Below, piece by piece: positions 9,380 to 20,396 of a stretch of 64,000 nucleotides of DNA; within the stretch, counting starts at the first letter, position 1; every line of letters starts with the position of its first letter. Both the position numbers and the translations under genes were made by a program. The stretch spans positions 744,001-808,000 of the forward strand of contig CM074134.1 in NCBI GenBank assembly GCA_037178625.1, given 5' to 3'. Origin of the DNA: Skeletonema tropicum (taxonomy: Eukaryota; Bacillariophyta; Thalassiosirophyceae; Thalassiosirales; Thalassiosiraceae). Under the pieces are notes generated by a model, which saw only the letters and a program-made list of their open reading frames with translations, was not told the origin of the DNA and ran no database searches.

Positions 9380-12121
9380 CTAAAACTTGGCTGGCCCTCT
9401 CTTCGGTCCCTTACCCTTCGCCTTTTTCGTTATTGGCTGAATAATTTTGCCTGCCCGCACAAGCACTGATGGTCTTGTGACCTCCTTGGCTCCCTGCATA
9501 GTATTCCATTCTTGCCCAAGGTTTCCTGCCAGTGCCCTTTCATATTCTTCCCGTGATTTGTAAGGATATGGAATCTCACTCAATTGAAACTTGGATGTCT
9601 TTTTGAGCCTCTTCTCATTAATAATGACAGTACTCATGCCATCATCTTTACGCTTTGGTACATTCTCTGCTTTCTTCATTGGCGCTTGGAGTTTTTTCGG
9701 TAACTTCCTTGGCTTCTTTGGAGGAGGAGCTCCTGCACCAGCCCAACTTCCCCAACCTGATACGGCCTTTTCTTCCTTCGCCGATTGACGGGTTGGATCA
9801 TCGCGTTCCGCCATGCGTTCTTTTTCCTTTTGGAACTCTTCTTCTGCTTCCAGGTCCACCGGTGTGGCAAACGCTTTCCTAACAAGCTCAGCCTGGCTGA
9901 GCTCAGCAATCCCTTCACTGGATTTGCCCTCCTGGGACTCTTCTGGTGTAGACCCGGAACTATCTCTCTTTCTTTTCCCGTCATTCTTGCCCTGTTTTGG
10001 GTCATCAACAAGCATTGATGCTGCGTCATTGATGTTAACCTTCAAGGTAGACGACTTGTTTGCTTTACTCCCAGTACTCGCAGCCATCCATGGATTTTCT
10101 TCATTTCGGCTTTCTCCTGATGTTGCGTTATCAGCATCGTTTAGCTTGTTCTTCTTCCTCGCCTTCTTGTTCCTCTTCTTGCTCGCTTTAGTCTGCTCAA
10201 CATTCTCAGCGCTATCGTCTTCTACCTTCTTGATGGTCCTTTCGTTATCGTCCAGATCAATATTTCCATCAACCTTGATTGCAAAACCGTCAGCCTTTCC
10301 AAACTGTAGAGACGATGCAACCAGCTTTCCCTCTGGCAGGACCTTTCTTGTTTCCGCTGCTGAAGCTACGGGTTTACCTTTTGTCTTCTTCTTTGTATCG
10401 ACATCATCATCGTCTTCACTATCAGTTGATACTGCAGCTAGCTCATTGGCTTCCAATTCTTCAAGTAAACGGCGTGCCTCCTCCTTTGCTTTCTTTCTCT
10501 GGTTTTCTTGACCTCGTTGCATGAATGCCAACTGGAATAGACCCTTCTTCCCTTCGGCACCTGTATCATTGTCGTCCTCCATCAAAATATCCCTCGCCTT
10601 CTTCAACAAATCCTCTTCCGTCTCTCCTTCACTGTCACTTCCTCCACCATCATTGTCTTCGCCCATCATCTTTCGCCTCAACTCATCACCTTTTGCAATT
10701 TGCAAGCTCAGAGCTCGTCGTTCCTCAATATCCATCTTGGATCCCCGACGCAACACTCTACGAGCCCATTTGCTAGTATTCTTGTGAGCCAACGTCATAC
10801 GTTCCTTCATGCGCTCCATTTCTTCTTGCTCCATCTTCTCACGATCAACATTGGGATCCTCCAGCCTCGCCGCTTCATTCTCAGCTTCCTTCTCACGTTC
10901 TCTCTGCCTCTTCCTGATCTTGCGATACTTTTTAGACTTAATCTTGTTGACACGATTGCGTTTCTGTTCCTCGTAGAACATGAGTGCACGCATCTTGGCC
11001 AATTCTCCGTGTCGCTTCTTGTATTCCTCGATGGAGATACGGTTCGATCCCAGATCATCATCATCGTCATCATTCATATTGTTCAAGCTTGCATCATCAT
11101 CACTGAACATGTCATCTTTGCCGCTCTCTCCTTCGGCCAATAGTCGTTTCTTTTCCCTTTGACGCATAATCTTTTCATCTTCCATACCAGCCACCTCCAA
11201 CGCCTTGGCTAGTTCTGCCTCAAACTCCGTCTTGGCCTCAAACTTGTCCACAAGCATATCACGTGTCACTCTTGTCGTAGCTAGATTCTTATTGGGTCGA
11301 AAGTCAAGTGTCTCAGCATCTCGTTGTTCGTGTACTACCTGCTGCCACTGTGCGACATCTTTTGAGGATGCTTCGTAATGAACCTTGCGTGATGCACGCT
11401 CTGACACAACCCTCGAAACAGGTGCAGCTGTCGTTGTCAACAGCTTCTTGCTGTTGTCGTCGCCATCGTCTCCACCACCACTTGACAGCACGCGCATCGT
11501 CTTTTGTACTGCAGAGAAGCCCTGAGTATCCGCAATACCACCCATCAATGAATCAAGAGTGAGCTTATCTCCTGATGAAGATAAAGCACCTGCTTGAAAC
11601 TGTGATTCTTTCAAGTGAACAGCCGACTCTGCAGGTAAGGAATCGATTTGTATCTTTCCATTATACTTGTCACTCTTCTTTTTTGTGTCTGACTTGTCAC
11701 CTGATGATGATGATGCATCATTGTCCAAGTTATTCAATAGGTCAAGCATGTAGGCACCACCATCATCTTCTTCCTCTTCATCCTCCGAACCTGCCCAATC
11801 ATTTTCATCGGAATCACCATTATCGTCCGAGTAGGATGCATCTTCACTACCACTGCTACCGTCGTCTCCATCATCATCATCATCATCATCATCGTCACTC
11901 TCTTCGTCTACACTCTCATCATCACCAATATTCTTGACCCGAGCCTTCTTCTTTTTGGTGTTGCTGTTTTTCTTCTTCTTGGACATGTTGGAGAAAAATG
12001 AACCATATCTCAGCTCATCTTCCGAGTTGAAGGCTTCATCGTCGTCGATGGATTCGTCGTCGCTGTCGGCGATGGCTCGTCCGTCTTCGATGGTTTGGGG
12101 TTGCTTGTGGCTGCGTCCCAT
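9380..12121 (-). CDS. UTP14: UTP14, U3 snoRNP / small-subunit processome component
   Basis: Single exon, 913 aa. The acidic N-terminus (DESIDDDEAFNSEDE) is followed by a Asp/Ser-rich tract at about residues 70-130 encoded partly by GAT/TCA trinucleotide repeats (about 11870-11895). The middle holds the basic Utp14 core (RNRVNKIKSKKYRKIRKRQR, then HKNTSKWARRVLRRG). AFMQRGQENQRKKAKEEARR and the C-terminal SEIPYPYKSREEYERALAGN are family hallmarks. UTP14 recruits the helicase Dhr1 during 18S rRNA maturation in the nucleolus. Length and order of segments match the family. Divergent from the TFIIB-like gene with a 300-bp shared promoter. Confidence 0.93.
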   Translation of the reverse strand: MGRSHKQPQTIEDGRAIADSDDESIDDDEAFNSEDELRYGSFFSNMSKKKKNSNTKKKKARVKNIGDDESVDEESDDDDDDDDDGDDGSSGSEDASYSDDNGDSDENDWAGSEDEEEEDDGGAYMLDLLNNLDNDASSSSGDKSDTKKKSDKYNGKIQIDSLPAESAVHLKESQFQAGALSSSGDKLTLDSLMGGIADTQGFSAVQKTMRVLSSGGGDDGDDNSKKLLTTTAAPVSRVVSERASRKVHYEASSKDVAQWQQVVHEQRDAETLDFRPNKNLATTRVTRDMLVDKFEAKTEFEAELAKALEVAGMEDEKIMRQREKKRLLAEGESGKDDMFSDDDASLNNMNDDDDDDLGSNRISIEEYKKRHGELAKMRALMFYEEQKRNRVNKIKSKKYRKIRKRQREREKEAENEAARLEDPNVDREKMEQEEMERMKERMTLAHKNTSKWARRVLRRGSKMDIEERRALSLQIAKGDELRRKMMGEDNDGGGSDSEGETEEDLLKKARDILMEDDNDTGAEGKKGLFQLAFMQRGQENQRKKAKEEARRLLEELEANELAAVSTDSEDDDDVDTKKKTKGKPVASAAETRKVLPEGKLVASSLQFGKADGFAIKVDGNIDLDDNERTIKKVEDDSAENVEQTKASKKRNKKARKKNKLNDADNATSGESRNEENPWMAASTGSKANKSSTLKVNINDAASMLVDDPKQGKNDGKRKRDSSGSTPEESQEGKSSEGIAELSQAELVRKAFATPVDLEAEEEFQKEKERMAERDDPTRQSAKEEKAVSGWGSWAGAGAPPPKKPRKLPKKLQAPMKKAENVPKRKDDGMSTVIINEKRLKKTSKFQLSEIPYPYKSREEYERALAGNLGQEWNTMQGAKEVTRPSVLVRAGKIIQPITKKAKGKGPKRGPAKF

Positions 12122-12422
12122 GGTTATTGTTGTTGAGTCTCCCTCCCTACTGATAGTAAGTATTGTTCTTTTTATGCATCGTTTCAGCTTTCAGCTTGAT
12201 TGGAGGTAGGAGCGAGATTGGAGATAGGGGAGGAGGAGATTGACTCGACTTCGACTTGATGTGACGGACGGACAATCAAAATCCATCACATGATCACGGA
12301 CTCTGATGATCACAAATCACGGTCCACGATCCACGATCACGCATTTGGATTTCTTTACAGAAAGCACGGCATAATAATAATGGCCATGAGCATAATATGG
12401 CAACAGCCTAGAGCCTAGCACA
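12122..12422. promoter_or_regulatory. Shared promoter of UTP14 and the TFIIB-like gene
   Basis: Three hundred bases separate the two divergent start codons. Near 12280-12350 ATCACG/ATGATCA-type words recur (acatgatcacgg, gatgatcacaaatcacgg, ccacgatccacgatcacg). These could be binding sites or simple repetition. Confidence 0.35.
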
Positions 12423-14912
12423 ATGAACTACAGCAAAGCCCCCACAACAAGCAAACCCTTCTGGGACCTCACTGCCCCCGAAATATCCCAATGGATTCAC
12501 GCATTAGCTCCCGGTATTCCCAACACGGGCGGAATGCTCTTTCCAGCACCTCCCAAGCCAGCGGCGACGGGAGGCGATCCAGCAACAACTACTACAGTAC
12601 AGCCAACTCCACAAGAGTTCGCTGCCAAAAAGGCCTTGGGAGACTTGCTGGTGAACAATTTACTGACGGCTTTGTCCTCTGCATCTTCATTCGGTAATAT
12701 TATGAGTGCTCCAGAGGCGAAACGACAAAAGATAGAGCACAATACAGCTACACACCACAACAACACTAATAATGGCGGTGGTGGCGACAAGTACAACGTA
12801 TTAGACCCATCCTTTGCCCAATCCAGTAATCACAAGCACAGCAACAATACCTCTGAGTTATCACCAGGAGCAATTCTATCCAGAATAACATTGGGGGGAC
12901 TTGTGAATGGCATGTCGGGTGTAGAGGGAGGGTGTGTTGATACTCTTTCTTGTATCCCGTTGAGTGATTTGAAACAGAAGGAGGAGGATCCTAATTCCAA
13001 TCAGGTGGATGATTCAACTAGTAATACTACCGAAAAGGGAATTGATGCTGTGATTGGTACTGCGGGTAATTTGGTATTGAAAGATTTGATCAAGTTGGCG
13101 AGGGGATTGTTACGTTCTATTTCAGCGCGGTGAGTAGTAGTACACGCGAATACAAAACGCATTCAGCATGTCTGCGTTCTATTTCGAATCGAGAAACGTT
13201 TCTCTCTCTCTCTTTCATGGATATTATCATACTTACACATCTGTTTCACCTATGCCAGTACGGAGATGGATGTCATGGCAACTACACCACGACGAATTGC
13301 CGATTTATTGTGTCCGGAAGTATCAGATTCAGAGCTCAAGGCAATCCGTAGGCGTGTGTACGACACTGTAGTATTAGGACAGGGTACGAATGCAAGTAGC
13401 AATCTGGCAGCTTTGGAAGACGAATCAAAAGAAATACCGGTGTCGGCGCAAACTTCGAAAAGTGAGGTAGAACAGTGGAAGAAGTGTACTTTGTGCGGGA
13501 ATAATGATCAGGCGTCGTTTATATTAGATAGGAAGAATGGTGATTTGATTTGTACGAGCTGTGGGAGTGTTGTTGGTGAAAGTATTATGCATGAGGGGCA
13601 ACAATTCCGCAAGTTTGAGGGAGAAGAGGATCGAAACCATCATGGAGATGCACCCAATCCTCTATTTTCCAATTCACACAACATGGGAACAACGTTGGGA
13701 GGAATATCCATGCAGACTGGGGCTGGTATTGGAGGGTATGGAAGTGGGGGTAGAAAGAATATTGAAAATGTATTGCGCAATGCTCATGCCTATACGGAAA
13801 TGAATATTTCCCAATTTGGAAAAGAGGAGAAGAAGACTCGTATTGGGTACAAAGATAGACAAAAGAAGGATGCATTTATGCAAATGGTACATGCGACTGA
13901 TGCACTGGGGTTGCACGAGGCGGTATTACAGCGCGCGAAAGAGTTCTTTGCAGGATTTCGAGATGATCGCGAGTTGGTACAGCAATTTAAAGGTGTGATT
14001 GCTGCATGTCTATGTGAGGCATTCGACGAGCTGAGCAAAGATGGGCAGCGTATATTAAAGAAAAGAGCAGGAGAAGATGCAGAATTAGATGTAGATGAAG
14101 AAGAGGCTCCAAAAGTGATTCACGCGAGGGCAAGTCGCAGGAATGATCTTCATAGTGCATCACTCGCCGGAAAGGGAGGATTGCTATTGGATAAAACGGT
14201 GCTAGCGAATGGAGGTGTTGCCGGTGGTGCACTGGATGAAACCAAAGTCAAAGCTAAAACTGGACTGCCATTTGAATCAAAGCCAGCTGCTTCGTGGGAC
14301 TTTGACGATTGTAAAAGCTGGATGATTGAAGCATCGAAATCAATTGCCAAGCATTGGTCGCAGCATTCATCGGGGACAGCTGGCACTGCAAGCACAAATG
14401 CCGGAAGTAACTCAGCAATGGCCATTCCAACTGGAACAAAGGATGAGCTTGAAGGCACTCTTATCGAACACACATTGGTGCTTTGTGAATACATTGAAGC
14501 TGAGCTGAAAAATAAAAACTCTGACAAAGCTAATTCACTTGGAGTTGGCATTCGCGTTCGCACTCCACGAGTTGCTGACGTAGGTACGTTGGGTATCAAG
14601 TGGCAAAAATCTCATGAACGTGGGTCCGGTGGAAAAGGAGGAGTGGGCAATAGCGGTAGAACCACCACCGGGTACAAGCCAGGCGAAAGGAGCGGTAGAA
14701 CGGCAGGTCAGATCTTGTTGTTGCTGACACCGAAGAAGTTTGGGAATGTTATAAAGGATCCAGTAGCAGGTGCGGCATTCCACAAGGAGTTAAAAGCAGT
14801 TGTTGGAATGGAGCAGGCGAAGAAGTGGCAGGAAAGGAGGGATGAGGCGACAAAAGCTAGAAGGATCCAAATGAACCGTAAACCTTGGTTGCAAAAACGT
14901 GTTCAGATCTAG
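12423..14912 (+). CDS. TFIIB-related transcription factor (zinc ribbon plus cyclin fold)
   Basis: Two exons, 12423-13129 and 13259-14912, joined by a 129-nt GT-AG intron that contains a CT microsatellite; the product is 786 aa. The zinc ribbon is at about residues 312-337: C-x2-C, 18 residues, C-x2-C, in CTLCGNN...GDLICTSCGSVV, followed by GESIMHEGQQFRKFEGEEDR, like the TFIIB ribbon and B-finger start. RIGYKDRQKKDAFMQMVHAT and HEAVLQRAKEFFAGFRDD resemble a cyclin-fold repeat, with another segment (HTLVLCEYIEAEL, TAGQILLLLTPKKFG) further on. The first ~235 residues are unlike TFIIB and low in complexity. It probably acts in RNA polymerase II initiation; a Brf-like or diatom-specific role cannot be excluded. 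Confidence 0.75.
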
Positions 14913-14981
14913 CATCACATCTTTTCCTTCTTTGAGTTATTCATATAAATATAATTATTTCCATCGTTGCTTGCAATTAAT

Positions 14982-15462
14982 TTAGCTTTTGTTCATTGTT
15001 ACTGTTGCTGCCTCCACATCTGCTACGTCCTCTTCAGAAGCTTTTATTGTTTTGGACAAAATAGAATGTTGTGTGGGTCCTCCTTCTTTTAATATCAAAC
15101 TCTTTCTTGCCTCCTCTTTATCATACACATATTTCATAGCTGTAAGCAACATTATTAAACCCTGTTCTATCAGACAGGGTACGTATAGTGGCCACAGACC
15201 GAGAGGAATCGCGTATATATTGGTAAAAGTGCTGAAGGATGGATGTTTAGAGCCAAGTGTAGAGATGTGATCAATTTAGATGTAACCATTTTGCATCACA
15301 GAATTTCACTCACCATCCAACGATGTAAATGCATTGATATGTATAGGAAATGTCACCTGCCTTCTTAATCCGGTATGTATGTATAACTTGAGGCACTAAG
15401 GAAAGCGCAATAGCCACTCCACCGATGGCGCCGATAACTTCGTACACTGCTTGGTTTGTCAT
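14982..15462 (-). CDS. SemiSWEET/PQ-loop membrane protein
   Basis: Two exons, 15462-15314 and 15231-14982, with a GT-AG intron; 132 aa. Exon 1 encodes ALSLVPQVIHTYRIKKAGDI, the PQ-loop motif with its proline-glutamine pair, and ends IYIVG. Exon 2 continues TFTNIYAIPLGLWPLYVPC, completing the three-helix PQ-loop unit, with a soluble tail. SemiSWEETs are single three-helix bundles that dimerise to move sugars across membranes. The single-unit length suggests a SemiSWEET and not a two-unit SWEET. An in-frame ATG at 15552 would add 30 residues; I prefer 15462 because the core starts right after it. Substrate is not predictable. Confidence 0.75.
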
Positions 15463-15785
15463 TATTATTGGGTCGATCTTACAAGCAAATGCTTTTAGTG
15501 TGCATTTGAAGAGGACGTGTACGATACTGTGGTAGATGAATGATCTATCCAAGCTTCGTCAGAAGATTATAGCTGCTATATATTTATCTCATGTTATGGT
15601 GATGATGTGTCTTAGTACTTTTCTGCTTTCTGCACCTTCCTCTATCGTTATATCTGCTATAGAGGTGATTGTTGGCGCCCCTTTGAGTATTGATTCCTAT
15701 CTACGTAAGTGCAGTTGATGTATCTTACACTTGAAAAGAAGATCGTTTTAATGCTAAGCTACTCACTACTCAGTAACTTCCAGAA
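15463..15785. promoter_or_regulatory. Divergent upstream region, SemiSWEET and PDZ-SWIM-RING genes
   Basis: About 320 bp separate the two divergent start codons. I see no repeat or additional gene here. Confidence 0.3.
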
Positions 15786-17023
15786 ATGCAAGCAACCATG
15801 GCTAACACGCCGACAACAATTATCCTCATTGCGCCTGGGAAGATCGGATTGTCTCTCAGAGTCAACAAGACTGAGGGCGGTGCGCTAGTAACAAAGGTTG
15901 ACCCAACTTCTCAGTTTAAAGATAAATTTCAAGAAGGCGATCGCATTGTGACAATTGATGGCTTCAGAATATCTAAGGTTGCCGATTTGCAGCTGAATAA
16001 AGAAAAGGTACGCGATTCGGGGTTATTCGAAAGAATCCAGTGCCAAGAACTACTGTCTCAAACAATCCTCCTCCTGCAGTGGCGGCGGCAGCTGGAGAGA
16101 GCACGACGACAACAGCATCTGAACCTCAATCTGCATCGGTCACGATGCCACCAACAGCTCCTTCATCATCTAGGCCAAAGAACGAAGCCGCTACGAAGAA
16201 AGCTGCTAAAGAGAAGCGTCTCAAGCGCTTCCGATCATACCCAACAACAAAAATTCAAGAACGAATTGACCGTGCGCTTCAGCAACGTCTCTTTCTCATT
16301 GAATCATCTACTCCTTCGACCTGCCCTCGAAATGGCGGTCCATCCATCCATTTTTCAGTGCTTGGATCAACTGGCAATGTTTATGAAGTTATAATAGCAA
16401 AAGTACCGCATTGTTCTTGTCCAGATGCTGCAAAAGGAAATTTGTGCAAGCACTTATTGTTCGTAATGCTCAAAGTAGTCGGACTGCCTGCAAATCATCA
16501 TCTGGTGTACCAATCCGCTTATTTGACTGAAGAGCTTGATCAAATCGTCTTGGCATTGCAAACACGGCTAGAACGCTTGGGGAGAGATGTTGTCGCAAAC
16601 GAACAAGTGCAAAAGGTCCATGCAGACATGAAGAAAGGTGGCAAAGGTGACGATGACGATAATTGCAATGCAGTGCCTCGAAAAGAAGTAGATGGAGAAG
16701 ATTGTCCAATTTGTTTTGATGAGTTGGGATCAGAGCTATGTCGACTAACTTATTGCAAGGGTACATGCGGTACAAATTTCCACAAGGCTTGTATGCAAAT
16801 GTGGACGAGACAGGCGGCACACGGAAGCAGCGGTCCCACTTGCCCCGCTTGTCGGCAGCAGTGGGAGGATGTCGAAACTGGTGGGAGGAAGGCTGGAGGA
16901 GGAAGCCCATCTCGTAGCGAAGGATATGACAATTTGGGAAGGTTGCAAGGACAATCTGCCGTTCGAGACACATCAAGTTATCATTCTCCCTACGATGGCT
17001 ACAAACGTCGCCGTTACTATTGA
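15786..17023 (+). CDS. PDZ-SWIM-RING protein, probable E3 ubiquitin ligase, with a frame break
   Basis: The first frame (15786 to about 16007) encodes a PDZ-like segment: GKIGLSLRVNKTEGGALVTK, then FQEGDRIVTIDGFRIS. The second frame (from about 16007 to 17023) carries on in sense with TRFGVIRKNPVPR and a KKAAKEKRLKRF stretch. It then has a SWIM zinc finger (PHCSCPDAAKGNLCKHLLF, C-x-C...C-x-H) and a RING (CPICFDELGSE, CKGTCGTNFHKACMQMW, CPACRQQW). SWIM plus RING is the layout of MEX/ZSWIM2-type ubiquitin ligases. The frames differ by one base at AAAGAAAAGGTACG. The only nearby GT-AG option is a 26-nt intron, which is too short, so this is a frameshift in the genome or an assembly error. A second ATG at 15798 has a better context. 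Confidence 0.7.
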
Positions 17024-18029
17024 AAAGGAATTGCAGTGCCTCCATCTCTTCATTTTAAGTTACTTCATTACATTCCAACGAAATATTACTTAAGTATTGT
17101 GTGCACGTAATGATCGGTTCTCAATCAATTCTCTTCCTCGTTTTTGCCCTCATCACATCATCTTATACTTCTATTACTTCTCCATTTTGATAAGTAGCTA
17201 CAAGTCATCACACACAACAATACTACGCTCCTTGCTCCACTCATACAGCTCAATATCTCGCCGAAATCGTCTCTTGACATATTCGTACAAAGTATCATTA
17301 CCAAGACGATCTCTCGTTGGTGCATGTTCGCGGTGTAAGCTGCTTTCAAAGCCTTCTTTTGTAATAGTCAAGTTCAAAGCATCTCCCAATGCCACCATCG
17401 AATCCGCTAGGCATGATTTATCTAAAATGAAGGTAAATCTTTTCAGTAAATTCTTTGCACTCTCAAGGCATGCAATAGATGTATCCTCTCCATGTGCACA
17501 GGACTGAGAGTTGAACACGAGAAGTACAAGGGGAGCGCAAGGTGAGTTGAACGAAATAAGAAGATGAACTATCACGACTGAATCAACAACTTACACTCTC
17601 ATTTGCCAATACTCTTAAAGCATAATTGTCAGCGCAAGCTGAATTGGCATACTCCCAATACAAATCTTGATTGTCCTCCGTGGGATCATCTTTTAATGTA
17701 CCATGAAAAACACCGCACTTTCCTCCCGATAGGAAGCGTTCCAGTGGATCTCTCATGACTATCATACTAACCAGATTCTCATATTCCCAATTAGTTTTAT
17801 GTAAATTGCCAAAAGACACGTATTCATTTGACATGAAGTGGAAGTATGGACGCCAAAACTTCACCCACTCAGCAGTGAAATTGGCATCTTGTGTGTTTAA
17901 ATGACTGTTGGCTAATGCTTCTTCTGTTGGCCAAGGGTGGTCTAGAGTAGCATTGTCAGTGTAGTACCCATGAATACAAGCAAAGGAGGGCGTGGGACCT
18001 AGTCTCGACATTTGACCGCAGATTGAAGT

Positions 18030-18348
18030 TTACCCTTGCGCACTTGCATGCTTTTTACCTCGAGTCTCCATTTTTTTCGATTTTTAAAAATGTTCGTTTC
18101 TTGTAAAGTTTAACACGGTAGCCCCCATACTAAATGGGACCCCTCTGCCATCATATCAAGGCCGAGTTGGAGAAGGGTCGGATCTGACGCCGCAACTCGA
18201 TGCCACTATGCCATACGAGGTTGGGAGACCCTTCAGGACCGGGCTGTGCGACCTTGGTCACCGAGATATCGTCATTTGAATTTATGAATTTCCCCCATTT
18301 CGTGTCGGCTGGACATCTCTTGTGTATTGTGTTCGTAGGTGTCCTTTG
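18030..18348. repeat. Left terminal inverted repeat of the transposon
   Basis: Complementary to 20084-20396. It starts TTACCCTTGCGCAC at the outer end and ends GTAGGTGTCCTTTG at the inner end. It is 6 bases longer than the right arm because of small insertions (catcatatcaagg against catcaagg, and aaatggg against aaaggg). Confidence 0.92.
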
Positions 18349-18500
18349 GCCCAGATAGAGACGTGGGGGGTTTCGTCCTCTGTTGTCAACATACGGAAGG
18401 GGGCGTCCGTGCCGTATCCGCCCTCATAATCTATTATTTTCAAAGCAGTCGGCATTATTTATTTTATGTCTCTACCAAGGGGCGGTGTGGGGTGTGTATT

Positions 18501-20034
18501 ATGAGTGGCATTCAATTCAACAATAGCAGTCATTCCGCTCTACGTAAAGCGATCGCTCACTTCGTAAAAGATGATAGTCTTCTCGGTAAATATTGTAGTT
18601 ATGAGCAATTGCATGTACCAATAAGCACAATCATGTGCCGCTGGAGAGGTCAAGATGATATGAAGAAGGTAGATGAAAAAATGATAACAGCTGCTTTTAC
18701 TGTTCAAGGGGGTGAAAAGGAGTACACCCTTCCATTTTGGCAGGTGGTTGGAGGAGGAAGGAGGAGAGACCGACCCCGAGTTTGAGAGTATATGCTATGC
18801 ACAGGGATCTCAAGCAGTTGGAGGAGGAAGGCGGTTGGAAAAACGATCCAGCATTTGCAGAGTACCAGGAGGTAGTCAATAAGTTTCCAGATGCGTGTGA
18901 CGGCTTCAGAGACGAAATCAAAGATGGCGGAAAAGCGTTCTTTCGTAGAGCCGAAGAAGTCTTCTTTGAGAACTACCGCCCCCAATTCAACAAGCATATT
19001 GCAAGCTGTGTGAGAATATCAGATACAGCAGCAACAAATAAAGGTGCACCAAATACTGCTCGTTTGCTCCCGTGTATGATGGGTGGACACCCCGAACTCG
19101 CCCGTGAGTACGCAGCGTGGCTTTTAGCCGCAGAAGATCGTGGGGAAGTAGATGTTGGAGATGATGATGAATGGTTCCGTCATCATTTTAGTACGAAGGA
19201 AATAGTACTTGACCACAATGAAGGAGACTTGCCACCAATCAAGATCAAGATTGATGATTGTATGGAATATCTCACAGGAGAGGTCAATCCATTCGAAATG
19301 ACGGACAAGGGGTGGAGAATCATGTTCAAAATGCTGGATTTGTCCGCAAAACAGGCGTCGGAGAAGGGAGAGGATCCGACCGTGCAACGGCACATTCTTA
19401 TCTTATACGCGACTTCAATATGCAATCAAAATTAGAGTTTCGTGCGACGAAAAAGACAAAGGTGGAGAAGGATAAAATCCAGAGAGTTTGGGGCAGTAGA
19501 AGAATCAATATGTATTCCCCTTACACGGACTCATTTATAAAGACTCTCGAGAAGGCTTTTGTGGAACTCGGCAGAGAACAGAGAAACGAGCTCTACACAT
19601 TCCTTCAAAGTGATGAGTCTAGGCAAAGTACCAAAGACAAGAAAAAGTTAGTCAATAAGGTCAAAGATGCAACGAAAAAGAAGAGGAGTATTACCAAGTC
19701 AGAAGCACCCAGCAGTGTACAACTTACTCCAGACATGGATGGTGGCATTCTATTTTCGATTTTGACAAAAAAAGCCGGACACGAGCCACATGTCAACGCA
19801 GAGATTGTTGAACGTAAGATCGAATACAAATTGAGTCTACCAGTTACTGAAGCAAAGATAGGAGAGAAAACCAAATTGCTCAGGAATGAAGCATTGCTGG
19901 ACATGGTCGAAGCTGGAGAAGCTGCTGCAGGAGACAAGCCTCCGAATTACATCAAACCAAAATCTGAAATGATGAAGCAACTCTACGTGAAGCAGCGAGA
20001 GATTCGAGCTGACAAAAGAGCCACTAAGTCATAG
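18501..20034 (+). CDS. Unrecognised coding block of the transposon (frames interrupted)
   Basis: Three plus-strand frames follow one another and look like one protein. 18501 to about 18785 reads MSGIQFNNSSHSALRKAI... About 18800-19435 reads HRDLKQLEEEGGWKNDPAFA..., including TARLLPCMMGGHPELAREYA and FEMTDKGWRIMFKMLDLS. About 19430-20034 reads RATKKTKVEKDKIQRVWGS... and ends QREIRADKRATKS. The first change of frame falls in a GGTTGGAGGAGGAAG direct repeat, so slippage or a small intron is possible; no intron restores the frame cleanly at either join. The protein would be about 500 aa, charged and soluble. I recognise no family and no catalytic triad. It may be a decayed transposase or a passenger gene. 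Confidence 0.5.
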
Positions 20035-20083
20035 CTAATAACACTAATGCATTACTACTCATATTTTGGCTTCGTAGGCCACA

Positions 20084-20396
20084 CAAAGGACACCTACGAA
20101 CACAATACACAAGAGATGTCCAGCCGACACGAAATGGGGGAAATTCATAAATTCAAATGACGATATCTCGGTGACCAAGGTCGCACAGCCCGGTCCTGAA
20201 GGGTCTCCCAACCTCGTATGGCATAGTGGCATCGAGTTGCGGCGTCAGATCCGACCCTTCTCCAACTCGGCCTTGATGGCAGAGGAGTCCCTTTAGTATG
20301 GGGGCTACCGTGTTAAACTTTACAAGAAACGAACATTTTTAAAAATCGAAAAAAATGGAGACTCGAGGTAAAAAGCATGCAAGTGCGCAAGGGTAA
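20084..20396. repeat. Right terminal inverted repeat of the transposon
   Basis: Complementary to 18030-18348. Its outer end GGGTAA abuts the second copy of the AGT duplication. The inner boundary follows ggcttcgtaggccaca, where similarity to the left arm stops. Confidence 0.92.

Larger units (their letters stand above)
18030..20396. mobile_element. DNA transposon with ~315-bp terminal inverted repeats
   Basis: The element is 2367 bp. The outer ends are TTACCCTTGCGCACTTGC and its exact complement. The inverted repeats run 18030-18348 and 20084-20396 and are near identical, differing by a 5-bp and a 1-bp insertion and a few substitutions. A 3-bp duplication, AGT, flanks it (18027-18029 and 20397-20399), and deleting one copy restores the reading frame of the host sulfotransferase. 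This fixes the boundaries to the base. Near-identical arms suggest recent insertion. Inside is a plus-strand coding block (18501-20034) that I do not recognise. No DDE, HUH or recombinase motif was visible, so the superfamily is open. Confidence 0.9.

Noticed and set aside
9655..11937. Long plus-strand frames rich in His, Ser or Leu
   Set aside because: These are the reverse of the acidic and lysine-rich UTP14 gene, and the low-complexity composition follows from that.
13199..13214. CT repeat as a special element
   Set aside because: It is a short microsatellite inside the TFIIB-like intron, upstream of the acceptor, as a normal pyrimidine-rich stretch.
18501..20034. Interpretation of the transposon coding block as a known transposase
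   Set aside because: No DDE/DDD spacing, HUH or tyrosine recombinase motif could be picked out, so no superfamily is named.
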